From contig KQ965770.1 of assembly GCA_001574975.1 (NCBI GenBank), positions 16,960 to 80,959 of the forward strand: a stretch of DNA of 64,000 nt. Direction: 5' to 3'. The notes under the pieces were generated by a model, which worked only from the letters and a program-made list of their open reading frames with translations, ran no database searches and was not told the DNA's origin. The DNA is from Gonapodya prolifera JEL478 (Eukaryota > Monoblepharomycota > Monoblepharidomycetes > Monoblepharidales > Gonapodyaceae). Below are positions 58,067 to 64,000 of this stretch, one piece after another (the stretch's first letter is position 1; the number at the start of each line of letters is the position of its first letter). The position numbers were made by a program, and so were the translations under genes.

Positions 58067-59361
58067 GTCGTGAGCGCCGCAACGCACTTGAGGTGTCATT
58101 GCATTGGGCTCGTGATAGCGGCGGCTCGCGGCTTGTGGAGGTGAACAGTGCGAGTGCGAGTGCTTTTTCTCGGGTAATAGTTTTCCTTGGGCGACGTGGT
58201 GGAGCTCTTCCGTGCGCGGGTCGCTGGATGAGCATTGCGCTTATTCGAGTCAATGTCGATTTTGCTCTCAATGTATAGTATGATTGATCATTTATTCAGA
58301 ATCAAAAAAACATCATATTAAAATTACTAAACTGCGACATTACCCACTTCATACTTGCTAGGATGCAGTGAAGTGACTAAGGGTACTTGTAATTTGGATG
58401 AGGAGGCTAAAACTCCATGCCCACTCGAACCCCAGCGCTTGAGTGTGTAACTTGAGTACGAAACTTGTCGCTTGAAGGAAGAGTGTCGATGTGGGACTTG
58501 GGAGGACGAATTGGACATGTGCCTTGAAGTCGACATCGATGTCAACGATGACGTTCCGGAGTGCTGTTGAAACCCAAGAAGGTCCAAGGGTAACGCAACA
58601 CGCTGAGTTCGTCACCGGTGCCATTCCATGAATGATGGCGAGCTTGAGGCGGAAGACGAAGGTGAAGTTTGTTGCGTCACACCGTGCGAGTGAGAATCGA
58701 AGGCCTAAAAGAGTGGGTGGGGTCAGCAACACATCAAGAAATCTCGGAACATGATGGATCCCGTCCTCAAATACCTGTTGTGAAAATAATTCAAGCTGGT
58801 ATACCCGAAAACTATAGTCCATTGCACAAAATCGCAAGACTCTCACCAGTGCCGTTCATTGATGCCGAGCTCAAAGACTGGAGGCGAAGACGGGGGGCGT
58901 TGGGTGGAGAGGGAAACGAGAAGACCTGTTCGAGAAACTGAGCGTGGGGTGAGCGACACATAAAGGCGCAATCGAACACGATGCTCCTCCATGATTCCTC
59001 TTCGCCAATGTTCGGCGATCCACACCTCGGAGACCTTCTTTCCTCACGCCCGCAGGTCGGTATTTCACGCCACGATACACGACGCCGACGTTCTTCTTCG
59101 AGTGGCCCTGACGTAGGATGGCACCACGAAGTCACGAGTGACAACGACGGCGCCCCAGTCTCGTCAGGAGAGCAACTGCCACTGTCACGCAACCTAAGCA
59201 GCCGGAGCAAATGCCCGCTTGCACTCCACATTAGACATCCGAGGAAATTCCACCGAGGTGGATTGACACTCCGCAAAGGAAGCATGAATCGAGTGCGAAG
59301 GTCTCCTCGGCGATTGTTGCCCATGGGGCCCACCAAAGTGAAGACGTGCCTCGTTTAAACA

Positions 59362-59487
59362 TCGCAATCGTCTGAATTCACAAAGTCCTTCTCTACCACA
59401 ACAATACAATCGTCTGAATTCACAAAGTCCTTCTCCACCACGACAATGCAATCGTCTGAATTCACAAAGTCCTTCTCCACCACAACA
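59362..59487 (-). repeat. Three tandem copies of a 42-bp unit (right copy)
   Basis: Mirror image of the array at 45011-45136, identical in sequence. Confidence 0.85.
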
Positions 59488-60130
59488 ATGCACCACGCCA
59501 CCCCAATGCACCACGGAAGCCTTCAATCCACGCGTCCGCAGGTCGCGTTCCATTCAGGCGCGAAGCGGATGCTTTCTCGGTGGTCTGTGGGTTCGGGATG
59601 TACCTGTTCTGGCAATCCTTAACAACCCGCAACGGAACCAGGAGGTCCGGGATCCCGTACGAGAACAACCATCCGCCAGCAAGTGGCCACTGGGTTGCTT
59701 GCTGATGCTCTTGAGCGTGCAGTCTGGCACGAAGGCTCCGTGGTGCTCGTGTCCGCGNCCTTCATGTGTCTGAGGTCCAAATTATCTCCTCATTCTCACC
59801 CACAGTCACCATGTCTCCAAATGTTTGGTTAGGTTGCTTGATTGCATGATGGATGCGACGTGACGCTGCGCTGATTCGAAAACATGTTTAAAACCACGGA
59901 GNCAGCAACAACGTTACGCCGGTCGCGTAACTCACCGAATTCTCCTCAGAAGCCGCAAGGATATGAAAAGCGCTCCGATTCCCGTGTACGATGGATTGAT
60001 TCTGTCAGAACCTGGTTGTAAGGAGAGTCAGTTCTTGTCTGGCGGTGCAANTAAGTGCCGTTTAGCCGCGAACGCTCGCTACACCGTCGATGGGACGCTG
60101 CCACCCCGTCAAACGCACGAAAATCCTGCC

Positions 60131-60210
60131 NNNNNNNNNNNNNNNNNNNNNNNNNNNNNNNNNNNNNNNNNNNNNNNNNNNNNNNNNNNNNNNNNNNNNN
60201 NNNNNNNNNN
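60131..60210. other. Assembly gap of 80 N (right copy)
   Basis: Same size and same flanks as the gap at 44288-44367, in mirrored orientation. Confidence 0.98.
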
Positions 60211-61270
60211 CTTTTACCGCACAGGCACCCACCCCTTTTATGCACTGCTGCGCCACTTTGTCTCTTTTTGAATTCGAGCTGATGTAAAACATACGCGCTC
60301 TCCTGCAGCTCATAAATCAACTGTTTAGATGAAGTGGGAACTTGACACCGNGCAACTGCTTCAAAATGTGGCACAGATGGTGACCAAACCGTCTTCAAAC
60401 TCTCCCCTTTCTTCCACTTTCCTCGCCATATTGACCATGCGAGTAATACGCCCTTCGCTCGGATACTCAAGAACTATGTGCTCGGCGCGCGTGGGCTCTA
60501 ACTGGACGCCGATTATGTTGCAAGTCGACCACCAATTGAACTTCAATTTGTTGCTGTTTCAATCGATCCTTTGCGGCAATCCTCCCTTGTTTTTGCTCCT
60601 TTACGATTTAGTTGGAGAGACTTCATCCGTACTGTGAATGTCGGTGGAGGTGGAAGTACTTGTGACTCTTTTGAAGGCCAATGTTGCCAATGACAATGGA
60701 TTCGGGCACGGAGCGAGCCCTCTATACTGCCCAGAGACCAGACCGAGCCTGAAGGAAAATGAAGGCATGAATAAAAGGGTGCCAGACGCTTGTTTAGGTG
60801 GTTACTCGTGACGTTCTCAGAGGTCAACTTTCATTGCGAGTCTCTGCTGGATTCCAAGACATGTCGTCACAAACCTCAAGTTCGACAGTTACTATCGCCT
60901 CACGATGCGCAATATAAGGAATACGCGATCAGCCTATGCCAACAGTAATAATCTGTGGCGTATTTCTTTCCGAATACGATGTGGCGACTTCCACACGGGC
61001 TTTTTCGAACGACCGAATTGACCAGACTGCCGTGGGGCCAATGGATTCCGCCGGTCGCTTCCCTTGCACCTCCGCTCGCTGTTACCAAACCGAGCTCCAT
61101 ATCTTCGGCCTTCGTCATCCCGAACTCACCTCACACATCTCCCGCCGTCACAGTACCTATCTCCCGGCACCGTCGTGGGTTGCCCCAAGATCAGCCTCGC
61201 CCAACAGCGCAGGTTATGCCGTCTACTATGATTGAGGTGTGGTCGCCCTCAGGTTTGCGGTGGTGTCTTG

Positions 61271-62071
61271 GAAGCCGGATGACGTTGTAGAGAGTTCGCG
61301 GCTCGCTCACGTGGAGGCACCACGTCGCGGCGCGTGTGCTTCTTGTTGGGTAATTTCATTCTGGACGACATAGAGTAGCTTTTGCGTGCGTGCGTTGCTG
61401 GAAAGCACGGTTGTTTCAGAGTTTCATTGCAACCCTACCCCCCCTGTGTATTTCCACTATTACTATACAGACACTAAAATAACATCCCATAACATATAGT
61501 GAACGGCTTTTCCAACCACATCTCATTCTATCGTAGTCCAGAGACTAATATGGACGTCCCCGTCGAGGCCAGTAATCGTCGAGGACGGCCACGCACAGGG
61601 CCGACGCCGCGCACGTCTTGCTCTCTCTTGTTGATATCCTCGTCCCAGCATACAAGTATGAATCTCGGGCCCTCTTGCAGGGAACTTGGTTGCTATACAT
61701 GCCCCATTAGTACAATTCCACGCGAATCTCCCCTGCGTCAGCTCCACCGCTTTCCTTCTTAAAGTCCGAGGTGAAGGTTGTGGAAATGTGACCAAATCGA
61801 GCACGAGATCTTTACAATCATGGCACTTCAAAGATTTGTAAATGCTTCGCCGGGCCGAAAAGCTAATGAGTGATGACTGCTTTGAAATTGTACGAAAAAG
61901 AGCATTGCGATGTATCATGTAATGCAAACGTTAGTAGTTGACCCTCAAAAGCAATAAATGATCATCGGATAAGTACTTTGAAATGAGCTTGTACTGACGG
62001 GGGTTCAGTTCATGTGGTCACCTTTCATTTGTGCATCTGCTCTCTCGGTGTTTGAAAGCCGTTATACAAGG
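61271..62071. other. Intergenic with a weak third copy of a repeat end
   Basis: About 800 bp before the coiled-coil gene. The first 150 bp (61290-61420) resemble 58115-58230 in the same orientation (shared CGGCTCGC, GTGGAGG and CTTTTGCGTGCG-like segments), suggesting a further copy of the inner repeat end. A minus frame at 61927-61523 with CHDC and NCTNGAC is unassigned. Confidence 0.4.
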
Positions 62072-64000
62072 ATGATTCAAGCCGCCGCTCTGCATCGGAA
62101 TCGAACTGGACTGGGATTGATGCGTGATAACAGTTTCCATTCAGACTGGGATGGATATGAAAGAAAGTGGAATTCATCGATCGACGACTTGGATGGGATT
62201 GAGCACACCGTAAGCTGGCAAAAGCGTTCAATTTTAGTGTTGGAGAGTCTTACCATCGTCACCTTTGATGAATCAGCACGCGATTGGTCGCGGTTCAGGA
62301 GGGGATGGAGGATACGGTAGGGACGGTGACTCCAACATGGTGGACTTCTTGCCAGCCGAAGCCGGGCTTCGCTTCTCCAACATGGTGCTACAGAACACAG
62401 ATCCCGTCATGGTCGAGGCTCGCGGGCTCATCTCGTCGTGGCTGGAAGATGCCATCGCCGCACCAAACTCCCCCTCACCCATCACCACGCGGGGCAATCC
62501 CCGCAAGCCGGCGAGCTTTTCTGGAATGGTTTTGCGACTCAAGGAAGAAGTGGAAAGGGAGTTTGATATCGGGAAAGGAGACGCTCGTCGGATACACGAC
62601 GTGGTTGAAGCGGCGGTTGGGGACGGTGTGAAGACGCTCTCGACCACACAGGGTAGGGCACCGTGTCCAACCCAAGATTTACGCGTCTCAATTGAAGCGC
62701 GCCAGAAGCTGGCTGCAGAGCGACGGCGTCGGCTCGCTCTAGAACGACAGGTCGAGGTGGAATCAAGAATGCGCGCACGGGAAGATAGGATGAGGCAAGA
62801 GCGTTACACAATGGAATTAGAAGTAGCGCGGATCCGGTGAGAGACGTTGTGAGGAGACGTCATGCCGCTTTTGATGTGACCGTCCCAAACTCCACAGAGA
62901 GGAGACCAGACTCGCCGAGCAGACTCGGCAAGAAGCGGCTCAGAGAGCTGCCGAAGCAGATGTCAATTTGGCAATTCGTCGCGTCAACGAGCTTCAAACT
63001 GCTAAGAGGCCTCTGCGGCCGCCTGTTACAGCCAAGAAGGGAACACATGTTCGAGACCCTGGACACCGTACGCTGCGCAAAGATGTTCTTGTTCAGAAGG
63101 AAGGAAGTGACAACTTGCCCCGGAACCCTCTGCCAGAGAGTCAAGATCCCGGAAGTTATCCAGAATCTCTGGAACGAAATCGGAAACTTGAGAAGAGCAG
63201 GGCGAAGGCTGAGGAGCTGTTCGCCGTTCACAACCTTCGACGACTGCGGGTGAGTGCTCCGTAAAGCCTGAACTATCTTGCGTGATTTCAGTGATGATGT
63301 TGAGTCAGGTCGCTCTACATGGCTGGCTTGATCTCATCCAAAGCCGAGAACTCTTGACACAACGCTTCACGGTACGTACGTCATCCGATAGCGCCAAAAG
63401 CGACCTTAACAGACGGCTTGTGCCACGTGTACAGGCTATCTCATCCTTCCGCCGTTTGTCCTCTGCGTTTCACACCTGGAGTCGAAGTCGCAAGAGTCGA
63501 GTGGGCGAGCGGGATGCTCTGAACGCCGCTCGCATTGCACGAGAAGAAGCCGAGAAGGAGGTTCGAGCGCTTAGGGCGTGGCGATTCAGTGCTCTGGGGA
63601 AATCGTTTTCAGGATGGCGTGAATGGTTAAGAGTGGAAAGTAAGTGTGCAGGCCCCATTCAACATCTTTTTTGAGATTGACAACCTTGCTTTAGAGGAAG
63701 AACGTGAACTGCGAAGACAGCATTCTGAGCGTGCAGCTAGGATTCAAGCGTTCTTGCGACAAGTCCAAAAAACCGCTGCGTTGTCGACCGAAAACCTTGC
63801 GGATCGAGTCGTACATTCTAGTGCGAGCACGAAAGTGGTCCAAGATGAACAGAATGTCGACAAGGGATCCTCGACGACCGTATCGGAATTAGTTGCCTTG
63901 CCGGTGCCTTGTGGGGCAGGAGAAGATGCTTCCCTCAAAGATGGAGGACAAACTATGAACAGTCTTGGTACTGGTGAATCGAAGGTGTTAGAGGAAGCCC
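62072..64000 (+). CDS. Coiled-coil protein with SFI1-like Trp/Phe repeats, partial at right edge
   Basis: Start ATG 62072 gives MIQAAALHRNRTGLGLMRDN. Exon 1 ends at 62209 with GTAAGC and exon 2 starts at 62277, phase 0. Exon 2 has VDFLPAEAGLRFSNMVLQ and a long charged coiled coil (EARQKLAAERRRRLALER), spliced near 62838 to EETRLAEQTRQEAAQRAAEA. Then follow segments of the type LHGWLDLIQSRELLTQRF, FRRLSSAFHTWSRSRK and LGKSFSGWREWLRVE, spaced like the Phe/Trp repeats of SFI1 and of the centriolar protein CCDC191. The gene continues beyond base 64000. By analogy it would sit at the basal body or centrosome, but the repeats are too few to be certain. Confidence 0.6.

Larger units (their letters stand above)
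58090..61270 (-). repeat. Right arm of large inverted repeat
   Basis: Reverse-complement partner of 43190-46340. The identical core is 58546-60528. The inner flank 58090-58545 and outer flank 60529-61270 are homologous to the left arm but diverged. On the minus strand the right copy keeps a longer open frame (58846-58358, 162 codons, LARCDATNFTFVFRLKLAII and on) where the left copy stops soon after the core, because of a one-base difference at 45953. Whether any of these frames is expressed is unknown. Confidence 0.92.

Overview
The window is nuclear DNA of an early-diverging, flagellate (chytrid-type) fungus. Genes are dense and carry many short GT-AG introns (about 40-140 nt). Both strands are used, and most genes have fungal/animal orthologues. 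Two conserved ciliary genes, RPGRIP1L (transition zone) and CFAP20 (axoneme), plus a probable basal-body coiled-coil protein, point to a zoosporic fungus. Urease, an amino-acid permease and LRR surface proteins fit a fungus. Genus cannot be fixed from the sequence alone.

Layout, left to right. 1-571: edge of a low-complexity gene (-). 1460-2701: mitochondrial ClpP (+). 2920-7957: RPGRIP1L-like (+). 8055-8771: gluconokinase (-). 8906-11021: NSUN5/Rcm1 rRNA m5C methyltransferase (-). 11354-13126: F-box protein (+). 13701-15612: LRR-TM-SH3 protein A (-). 16004-16973: short hAT transposon relic. 17374-22855: DIS3L2/SSD1-family RNase with RGG tail (+). 23082-24223: TMEM19/DUF92 (+). 24357-26467: DNA primase small subunit (+). 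26742-28697: DUF1003 membrane protein (-). 29216-30325: CFAP20 (-). 31106-31806: NAC beta/BTF3 (+). 32204-34964: DNA polymerase epsilon subunit B (-). 35148-36843: epoxide hydrolase, incomplete (-). 36844-37970: Cdc34-type E2 (-). 38345-42178: LRR-TM-SH3 protein B (-).

The right third is structurally odd. A large inverted repeat (about 43190-46340 and 58090-61270) flanks 12 kb holding urease (46451-49713), a cysteine-rich plus Thr-rich surface protein (50490-53421), an APC permease split into two opposing halves (54150-55204 + and 55211-56322 -) and a proline-rich single-pass protein (56546-58066). The central 1,983 bp of the two repeat arms look identical, down to the same ambiguous bases and an identical 80-N gap, whereas the outer and inner parts of the arms are diverged. 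This is either recent gene conversion on an old duplication or, more likely, one consensus contig placed twice. The window ends in a coiled-coil/SFI1-like gene (62072 to edge).

Functional themes: replication (primase, Pol epsilon B), RNA metabolism (DIS3L2, NSUN5), proteostasis (ClpP, NAC, Cdc34, F-box), cilium (RPGRIP1L, CFAP20) and cell-surface single-pass proteins. The last group is the least described: two paralogous genes combine signal peptide, leucine-rich repeats, one membrane span, a long Ser/Pro cytoplasmic tail and a C-terminal SH3 domain, a plausible receptor-to-cytoskeleton or signalling architecture without a kinase. No reverse transcriptase, LTR, capsid gene, CRISPR array or convincing tRNA/rRNA gene was seen.
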